Positions 16,735 to 25,204 of a stretch of 64,000 nt of DNA are shown here, piece after piece; positions within the stretch are counted from its first letter, which is position 1; every line of letters begins with the position of its first letter. Under the pieces are notes generated by a model. It saw only the letters and a program-made list of their open reading frames with translations. It was not told where the DNA came from and did no database searches. Where the stretch lies: contig CP027241.1 in the NCBI GenBank assembly GCA_002999035.1, forward strand, positions 2,990,195 to 3,054,194, read 5' to 3'. The DNA comes from Lachnospiraceae bacterium oral taxon 500. Its GTDB lineage: Bacteria; Bacillota; Clostridia; Lachnospirales; Vallitaleaceae. The translations under genes and the position numbers were made by a program.

Positions 16735-17901
16735 ATGATGAACGCTAATGCTAAAAAACTATTATTCGGCCGCTCTATCTCTACCTTTGGCGATAATTTA
16801 TACCAATTGGCTGTAGTTTGGTATGTTTACGCCGCCACACAAAATGCTTTTTATACCGGTCTGGTAACCGCTATGACCATGCTGCCCAAAGCTCTGTCCT
16901 TTTTGGTCGGACCGTTGGTCGATCACGGCAATAAAAAGAAAATCCTCGTATCGGCGCAGCTGATTCAAGCCCTCTTGATTCTGCTTGTGCCACTGGCCTT
17001 TTATTTTAACCGGGCAATTCTGCCGACAATTTTTGTAACTATCCTTTTGGTTTCTTTCATTGAAAACTATGAAAGAACGGCAGAATTTGCCGTTATTCCG
17101 CATATTGTGCCGGAAAAAGGCTTAATTAAATACAATTCCCTGTCCGCGTCCATCAGCCGAATTGTGGAAGTGGCCGTCAGCGCTGCCTTTTCCCTGATTA
17201 TTGCTCATATCAGCGTCAGCCAGATTTACTTAATCAACGGCCTGACCTATCTCTTGGCCTTTGTCTGCTTTTTGGGCATTCAGTCGGCGGAAACCGTCAA
17301 GGCCGAAAAACTGAACTTCAGCCAATACAAAATCAGCTTTAAAGAAGGAATTGCCGCCTTTTTTTCCTCAGAGGCCGTTTCCATCTGTCTGCCGATCATG
17401 CTGTTAAACTTCACCATGGGCATTGTTTCCGCTATTTTGCCGGCTTACGCGGCAGCGCTGGGCAGCATTGATTATTTCGGTTATATCCGGCTGGCCATGA
17501 GTATCGGCCTTATTCTTGGCACTACCCTGGCCATGAAGTTGACAAACCTGTCCTATCTATTTAAACTGCGGGTTTTTCCGCTGATTACCTGCGTCTTATG
17601 GATAGCGGCGGTATTAATCAATCAGCTTTATTTTTCTCTGCCGCTTCTTAGTTTGGCCTTTATTCCTTACGGCGTGTTAACCATTACCTTGATTACGCAA
17701 ATTCAAAGCTCTCTGCCGGCTGCCCTGTTAGGCCGGATTGTTACGATTATCGACAGTGTTTTAGTGGCCACCATGCCAGTCGGCGCTATCTTGGGCGGCC
17801 TGTTAGCCGAATCCGTTCCGCCAGCTTACGCCATGATTGCCTGGGGCATTAGTATTTTAACGCTGTCAGTCATGACTTTAAAACGACCCAAAAAAGCCTA
17901 A
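16735..17901 (+). CDS. MFS transporter, peptide-cassette partner
   Basis: A 388-residue major facilitator with about 11-12 membrane helices, starting FGRSISTFGDNLYQLAVVWY, with the conserved loop 2-3 charge motif near DHGNKKK (about 63-69). It resembles the MFS_3 / macrolide-efflux-like group. GAAAGGAA lies seven bases before ATG at 16735; a second ATG follows at once. It is 59 bases downstream of the pheromone-like gene with no terminator seen, so probably co-transcribed and under the same regulator. It could export the peptide's target compound, a toxic metabolite or the peptide itself; the last is unproven. No truncation. Confidence 0.85.
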   Translation: MMNANAKKLLFGRSISTFGDNLYQLAVVWYVYAATQNAFYTGLVTAMTMLPKALSFLVGPLVDHGNKKKILVSAQLIQALLILLVPLAFYFNRAILPTIFVTILLVSFIENYERTAEFAVIPHIVPEKGLIKYNSLSASISRIVEVAVSAAFSLIIAHISVSQIYLINGLTYLLAFVCFLGIQSAETVKAEKLNFSQYKISFKEGIAAFFSSEAVSICLPIMLLNFTMGIVSAILPAYAAALGSIDYFGYIRLAMSIGLILGTTLAMKLTNLSYLFKLRVFPLITCVLWIAAVLINQLYFSLPLLSLAFIPYGVLTITLITQIQSSLPAALLGRIVTIIDSVLVATMPVGAILGGLLAESVPPAYAMIAWGISILTLSVMTLKRPKKA

Positions 17902-17932
17902 ACATCTGGCGCCAGCGACACCGTGTCAAAAG

Positions 17933-18080
17933 CGGACAACTCCGCGTCCGCGAAACCGGCGGCTACGGGCTGGAGCTGGCCATCGCTGCCAGTATTGCTG
18001 CCGCTCATCACGGCCAAATCAGCGCTGCTAGCAGTGCCGAAACCGGCGCGGTTTTTACGGTCGCGCTGCCGATGGAATAA
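17933..18080 (+). pseudogene. Duplicated 3' end of the histidine kinase
   Basis: Reads RVRETGGYGLELAIAASIAA to the stop GFTVALPME-like end, matching the end of the 14575-15477 kinase. The G-box Gly is changed to Glu (GLELA) and the upstream part is absent. It stops four bases before the convergent YuiD-type gene, so this is probably the original kinase end and the cassette was inserted between copies. Right copy of the direct repeat with 15329-15477. Confidence 0.8.
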
Positions 18081-18083
18081 AGT

Positions 18084-18524
18084 CTAATACCACAGCCCAA
18101 TCAAAATCCCCAGCAGCATGCCGACAAAAACTTCTAAGTAAGTATGGCCGAGCAGCTCCTTTAGTTCTTTTTCAATTTGAAAATTGGAACGCCCCAGCTG
18201 CTCGACAATCTGCTTAATCACCTTGGCCTGCTGCCCGGCTGCCATCCGGACATTGGCGGCATCGTACATGGTAATAAAAGAAATCACCATACCCAGTCCA
18301 AAGACCGGATCGCTGAAGCCCGACAGCTTACCGAGCTGAACCGTGGCCGCCACAATCGAAGCCGTATGCGAGCTGGGCATTCCGCCCGACCCCATGATCC
18401 GCTCCGGATCAAACTTTTTGTAACGGATGCCGGTTGTCAAAATCTTAAAACCCTGCGCCACGAACCAGCCAATCAGCGCCACCACAAAAGGGCGATTGTT
18501 AAATATTTCTACTATATATTTCAT
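18084..18524 (-). CDS. Divergent PAP2 family membrane protein (YuiD-like, DUF212)
   Basis: A 146-residue protein with membrane helices at about 10-30, 70-90 and 125-144, and the motif MGSGGMPSSHTASIVA (about 45-60), the phosphatase-like PSSH core of DUF212. The first ATG overlaps the xseB stop (ATGA), so it is coupled to xseB. It may act on a lipid pyrophosphate, in keeping with the isoprenoid genes usually found here (ispA, dxs), but the activity of this family is not settled. Confidence 0.88.
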   Translation of the reverse strand: MKYIVEIFNNRPFVVALIGWFVAQGFKILTTGIRYKKFDPERIMGSGGMPSSHTASIVAATVQLGKLSGFSDPVFGLGMVISFITMYDAANVRMAAGQQAKVIKQIVEQLGRSNFQIEKELKELLGHTYLEVFVGMLLGILIGLWY

Positions 18525-18724
18525 ATCTCATCTACTTCCAACACAATCAGTTCTTTTTCCGCCTTCTCCAGCCGGCCGCTGCATTCCTTTAAAAGCTCAG
18601 TCCCTCTTTGGTAAGCCGCCAAGTTTTCCTCAAAACTCAACTCTCCCGTCTGCAAGTCCTTGATAATCTGATCAACCTGCCGGAGCATTTCTTCCATGCT
18701 AATTTCTTTTTTCTTTGCCGCCAC
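18521..18724 (-). CDS. xseB: Exodeoxyribonuclease VII small subunit
   Basis: Sixty-seven residues, a two-helix protein with FEENLAAYQRGTELLKEC and LEKAEKELIVLE, the standard XseB pattern. It overlaps the 3' end of xseA by 26 bases and the next gene by 4, showing tight coupling. Together with XseA it degrades single-stranded DNA to acid-soluble fragments. Confidence 0.95.
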   Translation of the reverse strand: MAAKKKEISMEEMLRQVDQIIKDLQTGELSFEENLAAYQRGTELLKECSGRLEKAEKELIVLEVDEI

Positions 18725-19922
18725 TTTCCTTTTCCTCCACTCTTGCCGTCAGCCGACCGTCCCGCAGATATATCTGCAAAAGGTCACCGGCTTGAACCTG
18801 CTCTGCGGTTGTAATCCCCCGGCCATCCGCCGCTGTTAAATAAGCGTAACCGGCCGTCAGCTTGGCCTGCGGAGCGGCTGCGGTCAGTTCCTTTTGTTTC
18901 AGTTCAAGTTCCCAACGAACTTGCCGCAAATAATGTCTGAACTCGCGGTTTAATTCCTTCTCCCGGCCGGCCAGCCCGGCTGTCAGTTCTTCCCATTTGC
19001 GGCGCGGATGATAGTGCGTCAGCCGCAGCCGGGCCTGTTCGATTTCATTTCCAAGCATCCCGCCATACTGCCGAAAGGCGCTGTCTAAGCGGTGCCGGCT
19101 TTCGTTCAGCTTTTGTCTTTGCACGGCTTGCTCAGGAATCGCCAGTTCAGCTGCCGCCGATGGTGTCGGTGCCCGCAAATCCGCCGCCAAATCCGACAGC
19201 GTCACATCGGTTTCATGGCCGACAGCGGAAATGACAGGAATCCCGGAATGAAAAATTGCCCGTACAACCGCTTCTTCATTAAACGCCCATAAATCCTCTA
19301 ATGAACCGCCTCCCCGGCCGATAATGAGCACATCAACCGGTTCCTTTTGGCGGTTAAAATATTCAATCCCGGCCGCAATATTAGCCGCCGCCCGCTCACC
19401 CTGAACCAGACTGGGATATAAGATTAACTGCACTCCGGGATTGCGCCGGCCGGCAATCTGCAAAATATCCTGAAGCGCCGCGCCGGTTGCACTGGTCACC
19501 AGACCAATTCTTTCCGGCAGCAGCGGCAGTCTCTTTTTCGGCTTTCCAAAAATACCGTCCGCCGCTAATTTTTGCTTGAGTGCTTCCAATTTTTGCGCTA
19601 AATCGCCCCGGCCGCCGGCTCTGATTTCCCGGACATAAACCTGATAGCTGCCGGTTTTTTCATAAACGCCGACACCGCCGGTTACGACCACTTTTTCGCC
19701 ATTTTGGGGCAACAGCTCGACACCACCCGCATAGCCGGCAAACAGCACGCAGGCAATCGCTCCTGCTTCATCCTTTAAGGTAAAATAAATATGGCCGGAA
19801 GTATGGCGTTTGGCATTGCTGACTTCGCCCTCAATTTGCAGATGATTCAGCAAAAAATCATCCCGAAACAGATTTTTAATATATAAATTGACTTCCGAAA
19901 CCTGAAATATTTTGCCTGCCAT
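18699..19922 (-). CDS. xseA: Exodeoxyribonuclease VII large subunit
   Basis: A 407-residue protein. The OB-fold N-terminus (FQVSEVNLYIKNLF, GEVSNAKRHTSGHIYFTLKD) leads to the catalytic domain with IIGRGGGSLEDLWAFNEE (about 200-217) and ISAVGHETDVTLSDLAADLR (about 230-250), then a coiled coil and a C-terminal tail with GYAYL. GGAAGGAAG precedes the ATG. It is 45 bases after nusB and coupled to xseB. All catalytic motifs are intact. Confidence 0.96.
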   Translation of the reverse strand: MAGKIFQVSEVNLYIKNLFRDDFLLNHLQIEGEVSNAKRHTSGHIYFTLKDEAGAIACVLFAGYAGGVELLPQNGEKVVVTGGVGVYEKTGSYQVYVREIRAGGRGDLAQKLEALKQKLAADGIFGKPKKRLPLLPERIGLVTSATGAALQDILQIAGRRNPGVQLILYPSLVQGERAAANIAAGIEYFNRQKEPVDVLIIGRGGGSLEDLWAFNEEAVVRAIFHSGIPVISAVGHETDVTLSDLAADLRAPTPSAAAELAIPEQAVQRQKLNESRHRLDSAFRQYGGMLGNEIEQARLRLTHYHPRRKWEELTAGLAGREKELNREFRHYLRQVRWELELKQKELTAAAPQAKLTAGYAYLTAADGRGITTAEQVQAGDLLQIYLRDGRLTARVEEKESGGKEKRN

Positions 19923-19967
19923 GGCTTCCTTCCTTTTATCCGGCGCACTTTTCGCGCCTTTCTCCTT

Positions 19968-20417
19968 TTATTCCGCTTCCCCTTCTCCGTTTCCGCCGGT
20001 ACTTTCCGCCGGCAGCTCCTCTAAGAGTCTGCTGACTGCCCCGTTGACAAAACGATAAGCGGCATCCTGCCCATAACCGGCAGCCAGACTGACGGCGTCC
20101 TTGGCCAAAATACCGACCGGCGCTTCTTTTTTATAAAACAGCTCGTATACCGTCAAACGTAAAATCGCCAGTTCCACCTTGGCCATAGTTGCAGTATTCC
20201 AGCGCTCCACCCGGCGATTAATCCGCTCGTCAATCTCCGGCAGCAGTTTTCTGATTTCTTCCAGTTCCTGCCGCACTACGGCCTGATCCTCTTCCGACAC
20301 CGGTTTTTCATTGCGGTTAAATACTTCCAGCGCCTCCGCATCCAAATCCTGTTCCTGATGAAAGCTTTGTCCGAACAATACCCGAAACAGCAGCTCCCTT
20401 TTTTCTTTTAATTTCAT
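19968..20417 (-). CDS. nusB: Transcription antitermination factor NusB
   Basis: A 149-residue all-helical protein. The C-terminal half VELAILRLTVYELFYKKEAP and FVNGAVSRLLEEL is the classic NusB end. It acts with NusE/S10 in rRNA antitermination. GGAGATCAG precedes the ATG. It sits between an Asp23 protein and xseA, the usual clostridial order. The tail is slightly Glu-rich. Confidence 0.94.
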   Translation of the reverse strand: MKLKEKRELLFRVLFGQSFHQEQDLDAEALEVFNRNEKPVSEEDQAVVRQELEEIRKLLPEIDERINRRVERWNTATMAKVELAILRLTVYELFYKKEAPVGILAKDAVSLAAGYGQDAAYRFVNGAVSRLLEELPAESTGGNGEGEAE

Positions 20418-20484
20418 TTCTGATCTCCATTCTGCCAGAAAAAAGTAAGCGCTGCAATCGCTTGCCGCGCCTACCTACATCATC

Positions 20485-20892
20485 TTATGCGCCGGAGCCG
20501 GTTTTCTTGGGTTTTCTCTCTCTGGCTTTCGGCTCTACGCCGCTGACTTTAACATTGACCGCAGCCACCGTCAGGCCGGTCATATTCTCCACTGTCGACT
20601 TTACTTTCTTTTGAACCTTGGCCGTCACATCCTGAACACTGACATCGAATTCAATGATAACCGCCAAGTCCAAAGTGATTTCTTCCTGCTCATTGACCCG
20701 GACTTTAATCCCTTTGCCCAGATTTTTCATACCCAGCAGCTCAACCAACTCGCCCCGAAGCTTGCCGACCATGCCGGCTACACCTTCTACCTCGACTGCC
20801 GCCATGCCGGCAATCACAGCAATCACTTCATCGGCAATATTGACTGTGCCGCCGCCTTGCTGATCATCAATCTTTAATATTCTTCGTTCCAT
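20485..20892 (-). CDS. Asp23/Gls24 family envelope stress protein
   Basis: A 135-residue protein with IADEVIAVIAGMAAVEVEGV (about 17-36) and the beta-strand run KVRVNEQEEITLDLAVIIEF, then VQKKVKSTVENMTGLTVAAVNVKV split over about 88-115, the Asp23 fold. Clostridial nusB clusters usually carry this gene. It is thought to bind the membrane through AmaP-like partners; AmaP is not seen here. AAGGAGG precedes the ATG. The C-terminus is basic. Confidence 0.92.
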   Translation of the reverse strand: MERRILKIDDQQGGGTVNIADEVIAVIAGMAAVEVEGVAGMVGKLRGELVELLGMKNLGKGIKVRVNEQEEITLDLAVIIEFDVSVQDVTAKVQKKVKSTVENMTGLTVAAVNVKVSGVEPKARERKPKKTGSGA

Positions 20893-20960
20893 CTTGTCCT
20901 CCTTAGTCTTTTCCTGTGCTGCCCGGTCAAGCGACTATTCAAAAGTCATCCGGCCAACCT

Positions 20961-21527
20961 TTATACTCGGGAAACATATTCGCCGGTACGGGTATCAATC
21001 TTGAGCTTATCTCCGTTATTGATAAATAAAGGTACCATTACCACTGCGCCGGTTTCCAGTTCGGCCGGTTTGGTTGCGCCGGTAGCCGTATCGCCTTTAA
21101 TACCCGGCTCGGTATGGGTAACTGTCAGCTCCACGCTGATCGGCGGCTCAACACCAAAGATTACGCCATTATGCGACAACATCATGACCACATCATTTTC
21201 CTTAACAAACTTTAAGGCATCGCCCAAATCCTGCGCGTTTAAGGCAATCTGCTCAAAGGATTCCTGATCCATAAAGTGAAATAATTCTCCGTCTGAATAC
21301 AGATACTGCATATCTTTTCTTTCAATTACCGCCTGTTCAAAGCGATCCTGCGGCCGAAAGGTCTTATCAATGATGCTGCCGGACTTCATATTTCTCAATT
21401 TCGTTCTGACAAATGCCGGTCCTTTACCGGGTTTGACATGCTGAAATTCCAAAACCTGATAAATATTGCCCTCGAATTCAATGGAAATTCCGTTTTTTAA
21501 GTTACCTGCTTGTACTACTACTGCCAT
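20961..21527 (-). CDS. efp: Elongation factor P
   Basis: A 188-residue three-domain factor that rescues ribosomes stalled at proline runs. The tip loop [12 protein letters not shown] (about 30-41) has the conserved Lys (residue 35) modified in some species. The C-terminal OB domain ends with [23 protein letters not shown] precedes the ATG. The order aminopeptidase P-efp is conserved in Firmicutes. Confidence 0.97.
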   Translation of the reverse strand: MAVVVQAGNLKNGISIEFEGNIYQVLEFQHVKPGKGPAFVRTKLRNMKSGSIIDKTFRPQDRFEQAVIERKDMQYLYSDGELFHFMDQESFEQIALNAQDLGDALKFVKENDVVMMLSHNGVIFGVEPPISVELTVTHTEPGIKGDTATGATKPAELETGAVVMVPLFINNGDKLKIDTRTGEYVSRV

Positions 21528-21639
21528 GTTAATTGTTCCTCCTAAATTTTTTATTCACAATGATTTGGGGCAAACGCCTTCTGCCCTTTCCTCTATCGGA
21601 TTGCTCCGTGCTTTGCAGCATTCTTTTGACTCTACTATC

Positions 21640-22710
21640 TTACAATACAATCAATTTTTTTTCTGATGTAACCAGACTCTCTGCTCCGTTTTCGGTCAGC
21701 AGCGCCAGATCCTCAATCCTAACGCCGCCGATGCCGGGCAGATAAATCCCCGGTTCAATCGTTTCCAGCATATTTGCTTTCAGCGTTCGGGTTTCCCGCT
21801 GGCCTAAATACGGTACCTCATGCACCTCCAGGCCGACGCTGTGCCCCAGACCATGGCCGAAATACTGGCCATAGCCGGCTTCGGTAATGATATCTCTGGC
21901 AATGGTGTCAACCGCCGCGCCGGTTAAGCCCGGTTTCAAAGCCGCCAAAGATTCCAAATGCGCTTTCAAAGTAATGTCATAAATTTCTTTCAACTGATCG
22001 CTGACCTCACCAATTGCCACCGTTCTGGTCATATCCGAGCAGTAGCCCTGATAAATACAGCCAAAATCCATGGTCAAAAGCTCCCCTTGCCGAATCGGTT
22101 TATCCGTCGGCCGGGCGTGTGGCCGGGCGCCGTTTACGCCGGAAGCAATGATCGACTCAAAACTCAATCCCTCCGCTCCCAACTTTCTCATCGTAAACTC
22201 CAATTCGATACCGATTTCTTTTTCTGTCAGACCCGGCTTAATAAAATCCAGCATATGGCTGAACGCCTGATCGCCGATTTGCGAGGCTTTGCGCAGCAAA
22301 ACCAATTCTTCCGGCGTTTTCAGCATCCGCAACTGTTCAACGGCATCGCCCATGCTTTTCCATTCCACCGCCGGCAGCTTATCGACTAACAGCCGATATT
22401 CGGCAAAAGTCATTTGATTGCCTTCAAAACCGCAGATTTTAACGTTATCTGCCTGCAAATATTTTTCCAGTGTTTCGGTTAATCCGGCGTTGCGGTATTC
22501 TACAATTTGAAAATCCGGACACTGCGCTGCCGCCTGTTCCAGATAGCGAAAATCAGTCAGCAAAATCTGCTGATTCGGGCTGATATACAAATAGGCATTG
22601 GAACCGGTAAAGCCCGATAGATAACGACGGTTATATAAGCTTGAAACCAAAACCGCATCCAGTCCCAAATCCTTCAATTTTTCCGTTAATTTCTGAACTC
22701 TTAAATTCAT
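21640..22710 (-). CDS. pepP: Xaa-Pro aminopeptidase (M24B)
   Basis: A 356-residue creatinase-fold metallopeptidase releasing N-terminal residues next to proline. The metal site is complete: TMDFGCIYQGYCSDMTRTV (two Asp), GHGLGHSVGLEVHE (His), IEPGIYLP (Glu) and GGVRIEDL (Glu). I chose ATG at 22710 because GGGAGG ends five bases before it; an ATG 12 bases upstream is part of that ribosome site. It is next to efp, fitting the shared link to proline-containing proteins. Confidence 0.94.
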   Translation of the reverse strand: MNLRVQKLTEKLKDLGLDAVLVSSLYNRRYLSGFTGSNAYLYISPNQQILLTDFRYLEQAAAQCPDFQIVEYRNAGLTETLEKYLQADNVKICGFEGNQMTFAEYRLLVDKLPAVEWKSMGDAVEQLRMLKTPEELVLLRKASQIGDQAFSHMLDFIKPGLTEKEIGIELEFTMRKLGAEGLSFESIIASGVNGARPHARPTDKPIRQGELLTMDFGCIYQGYCSDMTRTVAIGEVSDQLKEIYDITLKAHLESLAALKPGLTGAAVDTIARDIITEAGYGQYFGHGLGHSVGLEVHEVPYLGQRETRTLKANMLETIEPGIYLPGIGGVRIEDLALLTENGAESLVTSEKKLIVL

Positions 22711-22815
22711 TTTTCCTCCCATAGACGACGCACTTCTTCATCCGTCTTTTCCACTTTGCATATTGCCAATCTGTTCCAGCCTCAAAACTGGACACGCGCA
22801 ACATTCCCGCTCGGC

Positions 22816-23319
22816 TTACAACAGCAGCAGGATTTCGTCAACAATTGCTTCCGGTGTTTTGCCGGCCGTTTGAATGATGATACCGGCGCTTTGAAAAAAC
22901 AAAGATTCCTGCCTGTCAATACGCGCAGAAAGAACCTCCTCGTCAAGCTTAACGTCCGGCTCCGGAGCAGTCCCCTGCCCTTCGCCCAGCCGACGCTCGA
23001 TTTCTTCCCGGTCGGTTTGCAAAAAAACCACCGTTCCGATTTTGGGCAGAACGCCCGCGATTTCTTCATCCTCAATCAGCTCGCTGCTGACGGCAATAAT
23101 CTTATTTTTCCGACCAATCAGCTTTTCCAGAGCATTTTTCCCAATCGCTTTAAACTCCTCCGGCGTCATTCCCGCTTTCAAATCGCGCATTTCCTGATGA
23201 TATTCATTTTCTATCTCGGTTTCTAATTCCACAAAGGATTGCTGCGTTTTTTCAGCTAAGAGCTTTCCGATTGTTGTTTTTCCGCATTGAGAAAAACCGA
23301 TCAATACTATATTATTCAT
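22816..23319 (-). CDS. Shikimate kinase-like P-loop protein
   Basis: A 167-residue protein. The P loop GFSQCGKTTIGKLLA (about 6-20) is clear and the fold order suits AroK. The usual substrate acids and the FR..E motif are altered (FVELETEIE, FKAIGKNALEKL), so it may not phosphorylate shikimate. ATG at 23319 follows GGAGAG and overlaps the end of the upstream yqeG gene. This small kinase commonly sits between yqeG and pepP in clostridia. Alternative: a nucleoside/gluconate-kinase-like enzyme. Confidence 0.75.
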   Translation of the reverse strand: MNNIVLIGFSQCGKTTIGKLLAEKTQQSFVELETEIENEYHQEMRDLKAGMTPEEFKAIGKNALEKLIGRKNKIIAVSSELIEDEEIAGVLPKIGTVVFLQTDREEIERRLGEGQGTAPEPDVKLDEEVLSARIDRQESLFFQSAGIIIQTAGKTPEAIVDEILLLL

Positions 23320-23830
23320 CTTCTCTCCATTTATCTTCTGAGTTTGTGATATGAGCATATTCCAGCAGTTTCTTTTCCAGCTTCCTTTTTATCTTCGTGT
23401 AAAATGCCTCTTGTTCCTGAATCGGCTGCACCAATATTGTACACAGCCCCAAAAGGTTGCCGGCAATCACATCAGTAAAAAGCTGGTCGCCGATAATAAC
23501 CGTTTCCTCCGGCTTCGTGCCCAGTATGGTCAGCCCTTTCTTCAAACCAAAGGGCAGGGGCTTAATCGCCGAAAAAACGCTGCGCAGACGAATCCCTTTG
23601 GCAAAGGGACGAACCCGACGCTTGGTATTATTGGAAACCAAAACAATGGAAAAGCCTTTGCGCCGCAGCAGAGCAACCAACTCCGCCACTTCGGCAGTCG
23701 GCATTTTCCGGTCGTAGGCCACCAGAGTGTTGTCAATGTCAAAAACAATCCCGCGGAAACCCTGATCATAGAGCTGGCGGTACGGGATATGATAGATACT
23801 TGGATAATAATATCGGGGATATATTTTCAT
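23312..23830 (-). CDS. yqeG: YqeG family HAD phosphatase
   Basis: A 172-residue HAD protein (subfamily IIIA). Motif I is FDIDNTLVAYD (about 29-39), motif II VSNNTK, a Lys precedes PEETVIIGDQLFTDV (motif III). ATG at 23830 is preceded by GAGG; earlier in-frame ATGs add 16 residues without a good site. First gene of a run yqeG-kinase-pepP-efp-asp23-nusB-xseAB with its own promoter at 23855-23883. Related to phosphatidylglycerophosphate phosphatases, but activity in this branch is not certain. Confidence 0.92.
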   Translation of the reverse strand: MKIYPRYYYPSIYHIPYRQLYDQGFRGIVFDIDNTLVAYDRKMPTAEVAELVALLRRKGFSIVLVSNNTKRRVRPFAKGIRLRSVFSAIKPLPFGLKKGLTILGTKPEETVIIGDQLFTDVIAGNLLGLCTILVQPIQEQEAFYTKIKRKLEKKLLEYAHITNSEDKWREDE

Positions 23831-23854
23831 AAAAACCTCAACTTTTCTCTCCTT

Positions 23855-23883
23855 ATAATATATTATTTTCCCCCCCAAGTCAA
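23855..23883 (-). promoter_or_regulatory. Promoter of the yqeG-efp-nusB-xse run, with a G7 spacer tract
   Basis: On the minus strand TTGACT (23883-23878), a 17-base spacer and TATTAT (23860-23855). The spacer contains seven consecutive Gs (23876-23870), a possible slippage site. Confidence 0.65.
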
Positions 23884-23910
23884 TCCCCTGTTTTTAGTTC
23901 AGGTATTTTA

Positions 23911-23932
23911 AAAGCACTCCGCCGAGTGCTTT
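23911..23932 (-). terminator. Terminator after trhP
   Basis: AAAGCACTC pairs perfectly with GAGTGCTTT around CGGC; on the minus strand it is followed by TTTTAAAAT. It separates the mltG-trmR-trhP run from the yqeG promoter. Confidence 0.75.
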
Positions 23933-23949
23933 CTATTTTACTTTGATTT

Positions 23950-25194
23950 TTACTCCCCGGCCGGCCGGCGGATAATGGTTTCCGATGCCACCGGCCCAGG
24001 CAGACGGAGCCACAGTTTTTCCTTGGCTAAAGTCGCACTGGTCTTTCCCTCGCCGCTCTCGGTTTGAATCGACTCCACCGAAAAAGAAAGATTATCTCCC
24101 CGCTGGGTCAAAATCTCCAAGGTATCGCCCACCGAAAACTTATTGCGCTGCTCAATCAAATGCAGCCCGCTGGCCGAATCATAGCCCAGCACCTTGGCCG
24201 TAAAAACATAATCTTTAATATACGCTGAGTTTTCATAGATTTGTCCATTCTGCGGCCGGCCGTAAAAAAAGCCGGTGTCAAAGTGCCGGTGTGAACATTT
24301 CCCCACTTCCGCCAAAAAACAGGCTTTCTTGGCCTGATAAGCAGCCGGATCGCTAAGACACAAATCAATCGCCTGTCGGTACGCCTTGACCACCGTTGCC
24401 ACATACAGCGGTGTTTTCATTCGCCCCTCAATTTTCAGGCTATCCAGCCCCGCGGCCATGATGTCCTCCAAATGATCAATCATGCATAAATCTTTGGAAT
24501 TAAAAAAATAGGTGCCGTTTTCGTCCTCCGATACCGGCAGATATTCGCCCGGTCTGGTTTCCTCAACCAAATGATATTTCCAGCGGCAGCTTTGGGTGCA
24601 GGCGCCGTGATTGGCATCCTGCCCGGTCAAATAATTACTGATCAGACAGCGCCCCGAATAAGACATACACATCGCCCCGTGAACAAAGCCTTCCATCTCC
24701 ATATCCGCCGGAATATTGGCTCTGATTTCACTGATTTCCGCCAGCGACAATTCTCTGGCCAGCACCGCTCGCTTAACACCCTGTCCGTACCAAAAACGGT
24801 ATGTCAGGTAATTGGTGTTATTGGCCTGTGTGCTGAGATGAATTTCCATCTCCGGCAAAGTTTCCCGAACCAGCATCAAAAGTCCCGGATCAGCCACAAT
24901 CAACGCATCCGGTTTTATTTCCTCGCCCAGCTCCCGCAAATAAGTCTTAGCCGCTTTTATGTCCTGATTATGGGCAAAAACATTCACCGTCACATAAACC
25001 TTTACTCCGTTTTCGCGGGCATAGGCCACGCCGGCCACCATTTCTTCCGGACTGAAGTTTTTCGCTTTCGCCCGCAGTCCCAAGACCGAACCGCCCAAAT
25101 AAACCGCGTCGGCCCCGTATTTAACGGCAGTCACCAAGTTTTCATACGAACCGGCCGGCGCCAGCAGCTCCGGCTTTTTTATCCATTCCTTCAT
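23950..25194 (-). CDS. trhP: U32 family tRNA hydroxylation protein (TrhP-like)
   Basis: A 414-residue U32 'peptidase' family protein. It has PELLAPAGSYENLVTAVKYG at the start, EGFVHGAMCMSYSGRC (about 164-179) with the conserved Cys cluster, CTQSCRWKY and LKIEGRMKTPLYVATVVK. U32 proteins of this branch (B. subtilis YrrO, E. coli TrhP) make 5-hydroxyuridine at tRNA position 34. It directly follows the O-methyltransferase gene that would complete 5-methoxyuridine, supporting the tRNA role over proteolysis. Spacing is 10 bases. Confidence 0.9.
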   Translation of the reverse strand: MKEWIKKPELLAPAGSYENLVTAVKYGADAVYLGGSVLGLRAKAKNFSPEEMVAGVAYARENGVKVYVTVNVFAHNQDIKAAKTYLRELGEEIKPDALIVADPGLLMLVRETLPEMEIHLSTQANNTNYLTYRFWYGQGVKRAVLARELSLAEISEIRANIPADMEMEGFVHGAMCMSYSGRCLISNYLTGQDANHGACTQSCRWKYHLVEETRPGEYLPVSEDENGTYFFNSKDLCMIDHLEDIMAAGLDSLKIEGRMKTPLYVATVVKAYRQAIDLCLSDPAAYQAKKACFLAEVGKCSHRHFDTGFFYGRPQNGQIYENSAYIKDYVFTAKVLGYDSASGLHLIEQRNKFSVGDTLEILTQRGDNLSFSVESIQTESGEGKTSATLAKEKLWLRLPGPVASETIIRRPAGE

Positions 25195-25204
25195 ATTCTT
25201 TCCT

